Source: Planctomycetales bacterium ZRK34
GTDB taxonomy: Bacteria; Planctomycetota; Phycisphaerae; Phycisphaerales; Zrk34
Assembly: GCA_014873095.1 (NCBI GenBank)
Contig: CP050848.1
Location: forward strand, 1,054,001 to 1,118,000
Length of the DNA: 64,000 nt
Direction: 5' to 3'
Positions within the stretch are counted from its first letter, which is position 1, and each line of letters begins with the position of its first letter. The translations under genes and the position numbers were made by a program. The notes under the pieces were generated by a model. That model was not told where the DNA came from and did not search any database. It was given only the letters and a program-made list of their open reading frames with translations. Of this stretch, positions 5,919 through 14,088 are shown piece by piece.

Positions 5919-6998
5919 TTACTGGGCTCCGGAGCGCTGGAGATCGAGGATGTCGGCGATCTCTTCGCACTCGGGGGCGAACCAACGGCGCTGGTCGTCG
6001 GGGGCGGGCGCCTGCAGCGGACGGACGAGTCGGAAGCCGATGTGCTGGGCGTTGGTGAACCACCAGATGCTCTGCGGGATCTGGGGGTCCTGCTCTTTGA
6101 GGTCTTCGTTGGTGAAGGCACGACTGGCCGAGCGGCAGTCGGCGGCATCGGAGTCGAACGACCCGCCGCGCAGGACGCGGGGATATTCATCGGCGGGCCA
6201 GACGACGGCGGGCTGATCACCGGCGGCGACGGACTTGGCGAGCTCGGCGTAGTCGGGGGTGTGCATGTCGTAGACGAGTTCGGCAACATTGCCGTGCATG
6301 TCGTAGATGCCGAAGGCGTTGGGTTTTTTGGAGCCGACGGTGTGGGGGGCGACGGCGCCGAGGTCGTCGTTGAGGCCGTTGTCGAAGTAGACACCGTAGG
6401 CATCGAGGGCGGCGGGATCGTCGCCGAAGCAGTAGGCGGTTTTGGACCCGGCGCGGCAGGCGTATTCCCACTCGGCTTCGGTCGGCAGGCGGTAGAAGTG
6501 ACCGGTCTTGGCGGTGACCCAGCGGGCGAACTGCGTGGCGGCGTAGGGCGTCATGCAGACGGCGGGCAGGTTGGGGTCTTCACCCTTGGCGAGGATGTAG
6601 GCGGAGTCGTACAGCGGCGTCGGGAAAGAGACGGCATCGGCATCAGCCCCGGAAGGCGGCGTGATTTCGAGCATGGTGGGGAAGGCTTCATGTTGACTCA
6701 TGAAGATGCGGTAGAGCTTCCAGGTGACCTCGGTCTTCATCATCCAGAAGGCGGCGACCGGCACGCGGGTCTGGGGGCCTTCGTCGTCGCCGCGGTCGGC
6801 TTCGGATTCGGGCGAGCCGATCAGCAGTTCACCGGCGGGCACGGGGACCATGTCGAAGCTGACCTCGGGCGCGGTGAACTTCTCGGTGTAGGGCTTGAAC
6901 TCGGCCGGCTCGGCGGCGATCAGACACGGCGCGGCGGCGAGAAACAGCGTCAGCAGAACCCGAGGGGCGAATGGACGCAGCAGCGGCATCAGAGGCAT
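5919..6998 (-). CDS. exported SUMF1 (formylglycine-generating-enzyme-like) domain protein
   Basis: A 359-residue protein with a signal peptide (LLTLFLAAAPCLIAAEPA) followed by one SUMF1/FGE-sulfatase domain: MVPVPAGELLIGSPESEADRGDDEGP, LPTEAEWEYACRAG, GIYDMHGNVAELVYD, RVLRGGSFDSDAADCRSASR and IGFRLVRP. True formylglycine-generating enzymes have two active-site cysteines after the GGS motif; here only one Cys is seen there. It is therefore more likely one of the many non-catalytic or differently acting SUMF1 proteins of planctomycetes than the activator of the sulfatases in this window. AAGGG upstream supports the start. It is divergent from the oxidoreductase trio. Confidence 0.85.
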   Translation of the reverse strand: MPLMPLLRPFAPRVLLTLFLAAAPCLIAAEPAEFKPYTEKFTAPEVSFDMVPVPAGELLIGSPESEADRGDDEGPQTRVPVAAFWMMKTEVTWKLYRIFMSQHEAFPTMLEITPPSGADADAVSFPTPLYDSAYILAKGEDPNLPAVCMTPYAATQFARWVTAKTGHFYRLPTEAEWEYACRAGSKTAYCFGDDPAALDAYGVYFDNGLNDDLGAVAPHTVGSKKPNAFGIYDMHGNVAELVYDMHTPDYAELAKSVAAGDQPAVVWPADEYPRVLRGGSFDSDAADCRSASRAFTNEDLKEQDPQIPQSIWWFTNAQHIGFRLVRPLQAPAPDDQRRWFAPECEEIADILDLQRSGAQ

Positions 6999-7203
6999 CG
7001 GGGAATCCCTTCAAAGTGCGTTCGTGGAGCGGTTTAGGGTGTGCAAACCGGCGAACGGGTGTCGGCGTTGGTGCAACGTCATATGGGCGGTGGGCATTGC
7101 GTGCAAGATTTCACGGGCCTGGGGTGTTGAGCTATTGATACATCACGCAGTGACAGGTGATGTGGAGGCTCTTTTTGCAAACATCATGATGAGGTCACAG
7201 GCC

Positions 7204-8556
7204 ATGACAACGTTCGGTGGATCGTCGACGCGGCGTAGTTTCATCCGGGGGGCGGGCAAGACGGCGGCGGTCGTGGCGGCGGCGGCGAAGTTTGCACCGT
7301 CGACCTATGCGGCTTCGGATCAAACGATTCGGCTGTCACTGATCGGTTGCGGGCCGCGCGGGACGGGGGCGGTCGGCAATGCGTTGAACGTCAAAGGTGG
7401 GCATGTCGAGCTGTACGCCATGGCCGATCTTTACGACAAGAAGATGGACATCGCTCAGCGCGCCCTGGAGAAGCGCTACCCCGATGGCGTGCATGTGTCG
7501 GACAATCACAAGTTCACCGGATTCGACGCGTACAAGAAGGCGATTGACGTGTTGAGCCCGGGGGATGTGGCGCTGTGCACGACGCGGGCCTACATTCGGC
7601 CGGTGCACGTAGCATATGCGGTCAGCAAGGGTATCAACGTGTTCATGGAGAAGCCGTTTTCCCCGGACCCGGCGGGGCTGAAGCGTCTGCTCAAAGCCGG
7701 TGAGGAAGCCGACAAAAAAGGCGTGAAAGTCGCGGCGGGCCTGCAGTGTCGACATTCACCGGCCCGCGCGGCGCTGATCGAGCGCATCAAGACCGGCGTG
7801 ATGGGCGACATCTCCTACATCCGCGCCAACCGCCTGGGTCGCAGCGGCCCGCTGGGCAACATGGGCGACAAGGCCAACTCGCTGGAGCATCAGTTGATGT
7901 TTGGCAAGTTCAACCTGTTATGGGTCGGCTCGGGGCGGATGATCGATCACCTGATTCATCAGATCGATGAGTGCTGCTGGCTGATGGGCGGCTGGCCGGT
8001 ATCGTGTCATGGCATGGGCGGCAAGGCGATCGGCATCGACGACCACGGCCAGAACATGGACACCTACTCGATGGAGTTCACCTGGGCTGACGGGCGCAAG
8101 GCGATGTGCGGGTTCCGCAGCATCAGCCGCTCGCACGACGAGTTCGCCACGTTTGTACACGGCACCAAGGCGGCGGCGCAATTCTCCGGCAACGGCCACA
8201 AGGCGACGGTCCACCAGTTCAAGGACCAGCGGATCGGCAATGACAACATCGCCTGGACGCCGACCGACGACGCGATGAATCCGTGGGATTACGAGTGGGT
8301 CGACTTCATCGACGCCATCCGCAACAACAAGCCGTACAACGAAACCCACCGGGCGGTGCAATCCGATTACGCTTCGCTGATGGGTCGCGCCGCGGCGCAC
8401 CTGAATCGCATCGTGACATGGGACGAAGTCACCGGCTCGAACTTCGCCTTCTGCGACGCCCCGGAGAATCTGAGCTTCGACAGCAAGCCGCCGGCCATCG
8501 CCGACGAAAACGGTTACTTCCCCGCGCCGGTGGCGGGCAAGTGGACCGAACTGTGA
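7204..8556 (+). CDS. Tat-exported Gfo/Idh/MocA family oxidoreductase, copy 1
   Basis: A 450-residue protein with a twin-arginine leader (STRRSFIRG then AAVVAAAAKFAPSTYAAS) and a Gfo/Idh/MocA Rossmann domain (IRLSLIGCGPRGTGAVGNAL). The stretch GINVFMEKPF with its conserved EKP is the usual catalytic-site segment. Members use tightly held NAD(P) to oxidise or epimerise sugars or cyclitols; the substrate here is unknown. It is first of three tandem paralogues, closely similar to copy 2, and ends in a strong terminator (8567-8604). The start at 7204 places the RR motif at the usual distance from the N-terminus. Confidence 0.9.
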   Translation: MTTFGGSSTRRSFIRGAGKTAAVVAAAAKFAPSTYAASDQTIRLSLIGCGPRGTGAVGNALNVKGGHVELYAMADLYDKKMDIAQRALEKRYPDGVHVSDNHKFTGFDAYKKAIDVLSPGDVALCTTRAYIRPVHVAYAVSKGINVFMEKPFSPDPAGLKRLLKAGEEADKKGVKVAAGLQCRHSPARAALIERIKTGVMGDISYIRANRLGRSGPLGNMGDKANSLEHQLMFGKFNLLWVGSGRMIDHLIHQIDECCWLMGGWPVSCHGMGGKAIGIDDHGQNMDTYSMEFTWADGRKAMCGFRSISRSHDEFATFVHGTKAAAQFSGNGHKATVHQFKDQRIGNDNIAWTPTDDAMNPWDYEWVDFIDAIRNNKPYNETHRAVQSDYASLMGRAAAHLNRIVTWDEVTGSNFAFCDAPENLSFDSKPPAIADENGYFPAPVAGKWTEL

Positions 8557-8566
8557 TTTGAAGTCG

Positions 8567-8604
8567 CACGGGTGTGCCGGGGGATGGCACACCCGTGTTT
8601 TTTT
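8567..8604 (+). terminator. rho-independent terminator after oxidoreductase copy 1
   Basis: Stem CACGGGTGTGCC (8567-8578) pairs perfectly with GGCACACCCGTG (8586-8597), followed by seven T (8598-8604). Confidence 0.9.
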
Positions 8605-8681
8605 CGTTTTCACCCTCCACGTTGATGATCCGCATGTGATTATCTGATACCCGCATATAAGCCTTTGCAGGAGCACCCATC

Positions 8682-10025
8682 ATGGCCCAAAGCCAACCGT
8701 CCCGTCGCCAGGTTCTCACCACCGCCGGCCAGGTCGCCGCTGTCACCGCCGCCGCGGCGAAGTTCGCCCCGTCGACCTACGCCGCTTCGAACCAGACCAT
8801 CCGCCTGTCGTTGATCGGGTGCGGCGGTCGCGGGACGGGAGCTGTCGGCAACGCGTTGAACGTCAAAGACGGCAACGCCGAGCTGTACGCCATGGCCGAT
8901 CTATATGACAAGAAGATGGACATCGCCCAGCGTGCTTTGGCTAAGCGCTACCCCGACCAGGTGCACGTGTCGGACAATCACAAGTTCACCGGGTTTGACG
9001 GATTCAAGAAAGCCGTCGATGTGTTGAGCCCCGGCGATGTGGCGCTGTGCACGACGCGCGCGTACATTCGCCCGGTGCATGTCGAGTACGCGGTGAGCAA
9101 GGGCATCAATGTGTTCATGGAAAAGCCCTTCGCCCCGGACCCCGCCGGACTCAAGCGCATGCTCAAGGCCGGTGAAATGGCCGACAAGAAAGGCGTGAAG
9201 ATCGCCGCCGGTCTGCAGTGCCGTCACTCGCCGGCTCGCGCGGCGCTGATCGAACGCATCAAGACCGGCGTCATGGGCGACATCTCCTACATCCGCGCCA
9301 ACCGCCTCGGCGGCGGCGGCCCGCTCGGCAATGTCGGCGACAAGGCCAACTCATTCGAGCAGCAACTGCTGTTCGGGCGCACCCACCTGCTGTGGGTCGG
9401 CTCCGGCCACATGGTCGACAACCTGATTCACCAGATCGACGAGTGCTGCTGGCTGATGGACGGCTGGCCCGTCGAATGTCACGGCATGGGCGGCAAGGTC
9501 CACACCGATGACCACGGACAGAACATCGACACCTATTCGATGGAGTTCACCTTCGCCGACGGCCGCAAGGCGCTGTGCGGATTTCGCCGGGCGCCCAAGG
9601 GCTTCCGTGAGTTCGCCACGTATGTGCACGGCACCAAGACCGCAGCCCAGTTCTCCGGCAATGTCCACGCCGCCACGGTGCACCAGTTCAAGGACCAGCG
9701 CATCAGCAACGACAACATCGCCTGGACCCCCGAGCCCGACGCGATGAGTCCGTGGGATTACGAATGGGTCGACTTCATCGACGCCATCCGCAACAACAAG
9801 CCCTACAACGAAGCCAAGCGGGCGGTGTATTCCGACTACGCCTCGCTGATGGGCCGCGCCGCGGCGCACCTGAATCGCATCGTGACATGGGACGAAGTCA
9901 CCGGGTCCGACTTCCAGTTCTGCGACTACCTCGACAAGCTCGACTACAACAGCCCACCGCCGGTCAAGGCCGACGAAAACGGGTACTTCCCCGCCCCCAT
10001 GTCCGACAAGTGGACCGAACTGTAA
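8682..10025 (+). CDS. Tat-exported Gfo/Idh/MocA family oxidoreductase, copy 2
   Basis: A 447-residue paralogue of copy 1 with the leader SRRQVLTTAG and the same mature start KFAPSTYAAS. Most of the protein matches copy 1 nearly residue for residue (VSKGINVFMEKPF, AGLQCRHSPARAALIERIKTG, LIHQIDECCWLM), implying a recent duplication. The Rossmann glycine motif is IGCGGRGTG. Because each gene in the trio has its own terminator, the copies can be expressed separately. Substrate unknown; export by Tat implies a folded enzyme with NAD(P) bound. Confidence 0.92.
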   Translation: MAQSQPSRRQVLTTAGQVAAVTAAAAKFAPSTYAASNQTIRLSLIGCGGRGTGAVGNALNVKDGNAELYAMADLYDKKMDIAQRALAKRYPDQVHVSDNHKFTGFDGFKKAVDVLSPGDVALCTTRAYIRPVHVEYAVSKGINVFMEKPFAPDPAGLKRMLKAGEMADKKGVKIAAGLQCRHSPARAALIERIKTGVMGDISYIRANRLGGGGPLGNVGDKANSFEQQLLFGRTHLLWVGSGHMVDNLIHQIDECCWLMDGWPVECHGMGGKVHTDDHGQNIDTYSMEFTFADGRKALCGFRRAPKGFREFATYVHGTKTAAQFSGNVHAATVHQFKDQRISNDNIAWTPEPDAMSPWDYEWVDFIDAIRNNKPYNEAKRAVYSDYASLMGRAAAHLNRIVTWDEVTGSDFQFCDYLDKLDYNSPPPVKADENGYFPAPMSDKWTEL

Positions 10026-10041
10026 ATCAAAGCGAATCGCC

Positions 10042-10076
10042 ACGGAGCGTCGCACCGGCGTGCGACGCTCCGTTTT
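10042..10076 (+). terminator. rho-independent terminator, also a family A palindrome variant
   Basis: A 14-base perfect stem, ACGGAGCGTCGCAC (10042-10055) and GTGCGACGCTCCGT (10060-10073), with loop CGGC and TTTT at the end. The stem core matches the family A palindromes around the transposase at 11491, so a REP-like element appears to serve as terminator here. Confidence 0.85.
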
Positions 10077-10092
10077 ATCAAGGAACACAACC

Positions 10093-11430
10093 ATGTCGAA
10101 CACGCCGACCCGCCGCCAGGTTCTCGCCACCGCCGCCGTCACCGCCGCCGCGGCAAAGTTCGCCCCCTCGACCTACGCCGCTTCGGATGAAACCATTCGC
10201 CTGGCGCTGGTCGGTTGCGGCGGACGTGGCAGCGGGGCCGCCGGCAACGCGCTGACCGTTTCCAACGGCCCGATCAAGCTCCACGCCATGGCCGACCTGT
10301 TCGACAACCGCCTCAAAATCTCCCACAAATCCCTGTCCAAACGCTTCGGCGAGCAGATCGACGTGCCCGACGATCGCAAGTACGTCGGCCTCGACGCCTA
10401 CAAGGCCGCCATCGATACGCTCCGCCCCGGCGATGTCGTCCTGCTGACCGCTTACTCGTACTGCCGCGCTCAACACATGGAGTACGCGGTCAACCGCGGC
10501 ATCAACGTCTTCATGGAAAAACCCTTCGTGCCCGACCCCGGCACCGGCCAGCGCATGCTCAAAATCGGCGAACTGGCCGACAAGAAAAACGTCAAAGTCG
10601 CCGCCGGGCTCATGTGTCGCCACTCGGTCGCCCGCCAGGCGCTGATCGAAAAGATCCGCAACGGTGAAGTCGGCGACGTGCTCAACGTGCGTGCCTACCG
10701 CATGTGGGCCGGCGGGGCGCTGGGCGCTCGACCCAAAACCGAAAACGAACTGCTCTGGCAGCTCCGCCACCGTACCGGGTTCTTCTGGGCCGGCTCCGGC
10801 GACATGATCGAAATGCTCATCCACCAGATCGACGAGTGCTGCTGGATCAAAGACGCCTGGCCCGTGTCGTGCCACGGCATCGGCGGCCGCGTCCCGCACA
10901 GCACCGACCACGGCCAGTGCCTCGACATCTACGCCATGGAATACACCTTCCCCGACGGCACCACCGCCACCGTCGACTCCCGCTCGATCCGCGGCGCCCG
11001 CTACGACTTCGCCACCTATCTGCACGGCACCAAGTGCGCCGCCCAGTTCTCCGGCAATGTCCACGCCCCGACCGTGCGCATCTTCAAGAACCAGCACATC
11101 GACCAGCCGACCGCGGACAACATCGCCTGGGCCGCCCCGCCCGAGCCGTCGAGCCCCTACGATGCCGAGTGGCGCGAGTTGCTCACCGCCATCCGCGCCG
11201 ATCGTCCGTACAACGAAACCCGGCGCGCCGTCTACGCCGACTTCGCCGCCATCATGGGCCGCGCCGCCTGCCACATCAACAACACCGTCACCTGGGACCA
11301 GGTCGCCAAGTCCAACTACAAGTTCTGCGCCGATGTCGACAGCCTCACCGTCGACAGCCCCGCCCCCGTCCACGACGACGAACAGGGCTTCTACCCCGTC
11401 CCCATCCCAGGCAAGTGGTCCGAACTCTAA
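10093..11430 (+). CDS. Tat-exported Gfo/Idh/MocA family oxidoreductase, copy 3
   Basis: A 445-residue third paralogue, more diverged than copies 1 and 2. The leader is TRRQVLATAAVTAAAAKFAPSTYAAS, the Rossmann motif VGCGGRGSG, and GINVFMEKPF and HQIDECCWIKDAWPVSCHG are conserved. The start at 10093 follows AAGGA and aligns the RR motif with copy 2. Differences in the middle (RMWAGGALGARPKTENELLWQLRHRTGFFW) suggest a changed substrate pocket. It is followed at 11441 by a family A palindrome and the transposase gene. Confidence 0.92.
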   Translation: MSNTPTRRQVLATAAVTAAAAKFAPSTYAASDETIRLALVGCGGRGSGAAGNALTVSNGPIKLHAMADLFDNRLKISHKSLSKRFGEQIDVPDDRKYVGLDAYKAAIDTLRPGDVVLLTAYSYCRAQHMEYAVNRGINVFMEKPFVPDPGTGQRMLKIGELADKKNVKVAAGLMCRHSVARQALIEKIRNGEVGDVLNVRAYRMWAGGALGARPKTENELLWQLRHRTGFFWAGSGDMIEMLIHQIDECCWIKDAWPVSCHGIGGRVPHSTDHGQCLDIYAMEYTFPDGTTATVDSRSIRGARYDFATYLHGTKCAAQFSGNVHAPTVRIFKNQHIDQPTADNIAWAAPPEPSSPYDAEWRELLTAIRADRPYNETRRAVYADFAAIMGRAACHINNTVTWDQVAKSNYKFCADVDSLTVDSPAPVHDDEQGFYPVPIPGKWSEL

Positions 11431-11440
11431 CCCCGACCCC

Positions 11441-11470
11441 CGGCGCGTCGCACTTAAGTGCGACGCACCA
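11441..11470 (+). repeat. family A palindromic repeat, left flank of transposase
   Basis: Contains the perfect palindrome GTCGCACTTAAGTGCGAC (11447-11464), extended by two paired bases on each side. All 30 bases are identical, in the same orientation, to 12080-12109 on the other side of the transposase gene. Confidence 0.9.
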
Positions 11471-11490
11471 ACCCCTACACGCGCGCACAA

Positions 11491-12096
11491 ATGTCCGGGC
11501 ACAAACCAATCCACAAAACCGCGCGCACCCGCCGCGAACGGGGCGCGCCAGGCCACCGCTTCGAACACTGGTACGTCGACCGCCAGGTCTACTTCATCAC
11601 CGCCCGCTGTCGCGATCGCTGCCCCGCCTTCGTCAGTCCCGCCGCCAAGGCCGTCTTCTGGGACCGATTCACACACTGGTCGACCGAGGCTGACTTTTCC
11701 CCCTGGGTCGTCTCCCTGCTGGACAATCACTACCACATACTCGGTTACAACCGCTCCGCCGCCGCCCTCCAAACGATGATGCGCCGCCTGCACGGCTCGG
11801 TCGCCAAACTCGTCAACGACCTGCTGCCCGCCCCGCACAGACACTTCTGGCGCGACCACCTCGGCCGCGAGTTCTTCGACGGGTGCATCCGTGATGAAAA
11901 ACAATGCCGAGCCGCATGGCGTTACACGCTGACCCAGAGCGTCCGCCACGGGTTCGCCCGCGACTGGCGCACCTACAAACACACCCGCGTGTACGCAGAC
12001 CTCAACGAGTGCGTCACCTGGGCGTCGCATCACGGCGCCTTCATGGAACACGTACCTTACCCAAGGTACGAACGCCCCTCGGCGCGTCGCACTTAA
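11491..12096 (+). CDS. REP-associated tyrosine transposase (RAYT, IS200-like Y1 HUH family)
   Basis: A 201-residue Y1 transposase-like protein. The HUH metal-binding motif is H-Y-H at residues 80-82 (LLDNHYHIL), and a conserved Tyr follows in WRYTLTQSVRHG, where the catalytic tyrosine of these enzymes lies. Such proteins nick and rejoin single-stranded DNA; RAYTs are domesticated relatives thought to spread REP palindromes. The gene is framed by identical 30-bp family A palindromes, and its stop codon TAA falls in the centre of the right palindrome. The start at 11491 is the first ATG; a GTG inside the left palindrome (11458) would add 11 residues. Confidence 0.85.
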   Translation: MSGHKPIHKTARTRRERGAPGHRFEHWYVDRQVYFITARCRDRCPAFVSPAAKAVFWDRFTHWSTEADFSPWVVSLLDNHYHILGYNRSAAALQTMMRRLHGSVAKLVNDLLPAPHRHFWRDHLGREFFDGCIRDEKQCRAAWRYTLTQSVRHGFARDWRTYKHTRVYADLNECVTWASHHGAFMEHVPYPRYERPSARRT

Positions 12097-12109
12097 GTGC
12101 GACGCACCA
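12080..12109 (+). repeat. family A palindromic repeat, right flank of transposase
   Basis: Identical 30-base copy of 11441-11470 in the same orientation. It supplies the TAA stop of the transposase gene at 12094-12096 and separates it from the convergent phosphatase gene. Confidence 0.9.
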
Positions 12110-12110
12110 C

Positions 12111-13346
12111 TTATTCGAAATCAACCTGCAACACCGACAGATCATCCGTAAACTGCTCAAGCCCCTGATAATCGCGAAGCTCGCGCAACACCTCTTCCAG
12201 CGCCGGTCGCGTCGAAAGAATACGTGCCAGCCCCTCGATATTCAGCATCTGCCCATCGTGCTCGCTGGTGATTTCAAACGCGCCGTCGCTGTACAGGTAC
12301 AGCCGACTACCCGGGTCGATGGTGCGCGACTCGGTCATGTACGGCACATCGGTCATCACGCCCAACATGAGCTGCGGCTCACCCAGCAGCGTCGGTTCTT
12401 CATCACCCGGGCCCAGCAGCACGGCCGGCGGATGCCCAGCCGTTGAGTAACGCAGACTGCGATCGCGCCGATCGTAGATGCCGTACCACATCGTGATGAA
12501 CTTCGAGTGGTGCTGCTCCATCGGAAAAGCGTTGTTCAGCGACACCAGCAGCTTGCCGGGGTCGTCCGCGTTCACGTTCTGCCGCACACCCTGCAACACG
12601 GACACGCTCAGCAGCGACGAGCCGACGCCGTGCCCCGTCACATCCAGCAGGTAGATCGCCACGCGGTGTTCATCCAGCGCGTGATAGCCCAGCATGTCGC
12701 CGCCGAGCTGCGAGCTGGAGATGTACACGTAGTCAGCCTTCACGCCGCGGTCATCCAGCGCCTCGGGCAACTGCGACCGCACATACTCGGCCGCATCGCG
12801 CAACTCGCGTGAAAGCTGCTGCTGCGTGTGCATGTAGTTCCGCTGGGCCTCGATGGTCGAAAACATGTTCAACCCGTCCTGCGCCAGCCCGGCAATCTCG
12901 CGCAGCACATTCACATCCTCCTCGCTCATCGTGCGCGGCTTCTTGTCGGCGATGCACAGCGTGCCGATGTTGTGACCGCCGGGGCCCTTCAGCGGCACGC
13001 CGGCGTAAAAGCGCAACCCCATCTCGCCGACGACCAGCGGGTTGTCCGCGAAGCGTTCATCGAGCGTCAGGTCGGGCACGATCATCGGCTCTGAGCACAT
13101 GATCGCGTGTCCGCACAGCGACATGTCGCGCGGCGTCTGGCGCAGATCGCACGCCCCGCAGGCGGCCTTGAACCACTGACGATCTGAATCCACCAGCGAC
13201 ATGAACGCCATCGGCACATCAAACGTCCGCCGCGCCAGGTTCACCAGCCGGTCAAACCGCTGCTCGGGCGGCGTATCCAGCACGTGCATCGCCCGCAGCT
13301 CGGCCAGGCGTTCAGATTCATCAGAAGGCAGCGGCGCGGTGATCAT
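12111..13346 (-). CDS. GAF domain - PP2C (SpoIIE/RsbU-type) phosphatase
   Basis: A 411-residue cytoplasmic signalling protein. Residues about 20-165 form a GAF sensor typical of proteins starting ...ESERLAELRAMHVLDTPPEQRFDRL, with SLCGHAI and GLRFYAGVPL. A helical linker is followed by a PP2C-type phosphatase domain from about 200 (GGDMLGYHALDEHRVAIYLLDVTGHGVGSSLLS, STAGHPPAVLL, LYLYSDGAFE, DDLSVLQV). The metal-binding aspartates GGD, DVTGHG and SDG are present. Relatives dephosphorylate anti-anti-sigma factors in partner-switching pathways; no partner gene lies nearby. The 3' end abuts the family A repeat. Confidence 0.88.
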   Translation of the reverse strand: MITAPLPSDESERLAELRAMHVLDTPPEQRFDRLVNLARRTFDVPMAFMSLVDSDRQWFKAACGACDLRQTPRDMSLCGHAIMCSEPMIVPDLTLDERFADNPLVVGEMGLRFYAGVPLKGPGGHNIGTLCIADKKPRTMSEEDVNVLREIAGLAQDGLNMFSTIEAQRNYMHTQQQLSRELRDAAEYVRSQLPEALDDRGVKADYVYISSSQLGGDMLGYHALDEHRVAIYLLDVTGHGVGSSLLSVSVLQGVRQNVNADDPGKLLVSLNNAFPMEQHHSKFITMWYGIYDRRDRSLRYSTAGHPPAVLLGPGDEEPTLLGEPQLMLGVMTDVPYMTESRTIDPGSRLYLYSDGAFEITSEHDGQMLNIEGLARILSTRPALEEVLRELRDYQGLEQFTDDLSVLQVDFE

Positions 13347-13410
13347 GGGGCGTCTCTTTATGGGTGTCGGATTACTCTATGATGCCCGGTTCGTGATTGC
13401 GTTACGCCCC

Positions 13411-13437
13411 CGGAGCGTCGCACTTAAGCACGACGCC
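13411..13437 (+). repeat. degenerate family A palindrome upstream of miaE
   Basis: GCGTCGCACTTAAGCACGAC is a diverged copy with the right arm partly mismatched. It lies in the leader of the miaE gene. Confidence 0.6.
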
Positions 13438-13458
13438 CCGATGTGGTACGTTATCCCG

Positions 13459-14076
13459 ATGCCGCAGCTTGATGAACTCCCGCTGAAGTACCACACCCCC
13501 GCCGCATGGGGCCGACAGGTGTTGCGCGATCCGCTGGCCCTGCTGAATGATCACGCCCACCTCGAAAAAAAAGCCGCCGCCAACGCCTTCGAGCTGCTGA
13601 ACCGCTGGCCCGAGCCCAGTCCGCCGGAAAACTGGGTCGCGGCGATGTGTGCCGTGGCGCGTGATGAAGCCGAGCACCTCGGGGTCGTCACCCGCCTGCT
13701 GGCCCGGCGCGGCGGCAAGCTTACGCACAGCCATCGCAATCCCTACGCCGCCGAGTTGCGAAGCCTCGTCCGCATGGGCCGCGGTGATGATGAACTCGTC
13801 GATCGCCTGATGATCAGCGCCCTGATCGAAGCCCGCTCCTGCGAGCGTTTCGCCCTGCTGGCCGATGTCTGCGATGACGACCGCGAACTGAAAAAACTCT
13901 ACCGCGGCCTGTGGGCCAGCGAGCACGGTCACTACCGTATGTTCATTCAACTCGCCGAAGCGGTGCAATCGAAATCGAAAGTTGAACGTCGTTGGTTACA
14001 GATGCTCAACGCTGAAGCGAAGATCATTCAAGCTCAAACCCCCGGCCCGCGCATGCACAGCGGGCTTGAAAACTAA
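13459..14076 (+). CDS. miaE: tRNA-(ms2io6A)-hydroxylase (MiaE-like)
   Basis: A 205-residue ferritin-fold diiron enzyme. In bacteria MiaE hydroxylates the isopentenyl group of ms2i6A37 in tRNA. Visible family blocks are LNDHAHLEKKAAANAFELL, ARDEAEHL, SALIEARSCERFALLA and SEHGHYRMF, which supply the Glu/His iron ligands (E in HLEKK, ExxH in DEAEH, E in IEARS, ExxHY). The start could be 13441 (MWYVIP) or 13459 (MPQLDELPLKY); the latter matches family length. A sulfatase gene follows after 12 bases on the same strand, probably by chance. Confidence 0.85.
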   Translation: MPQLDELPLKYHTPAAWGRQVLRDPLALLNDHAHLEKKAAANAFELLNRWPEPSPPENWVAAMCAVARDEAEHLGVVTRLLARRGGKLTHSHRNPYAAELRSLVRMGRGDDELVDRLMISALIEARSCERFALLADVCDDDRELKKLYRGLWASEHGHYRMFIQLAEAVQSKSKVERRWLQMLNAEAKIIQAQTPGPRMHSGLEN

Positions 14077-14088
14077 CCGAGGTACACC

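Noticed and set aside
5919..6998. Calling the SUMF1-domain protein the sulfatase-activating enzyme
   Set aside because: The second active-site cysteine expected after the GGS motif is missing.
10078..12051. A 657-codon minus-strand frame opposite oxidoreductase copy 3 and the transposase
   Set aside because: Both plus-strand genes in this stretch have clear family motifs. The antisense frame is Gly/Val/Asp-rich and motif-free.
11441..12109. Reading the transposase and its flanks as a currently active IS200/IS605 insertion sequence
   Set aside because: The flanks are identical palindromes in direct orientation but without an evident cleavage-site/guide arrangement, and the gene is single in this window. 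The domesticated RAYT reading fits better, though activity cannot be excluded.
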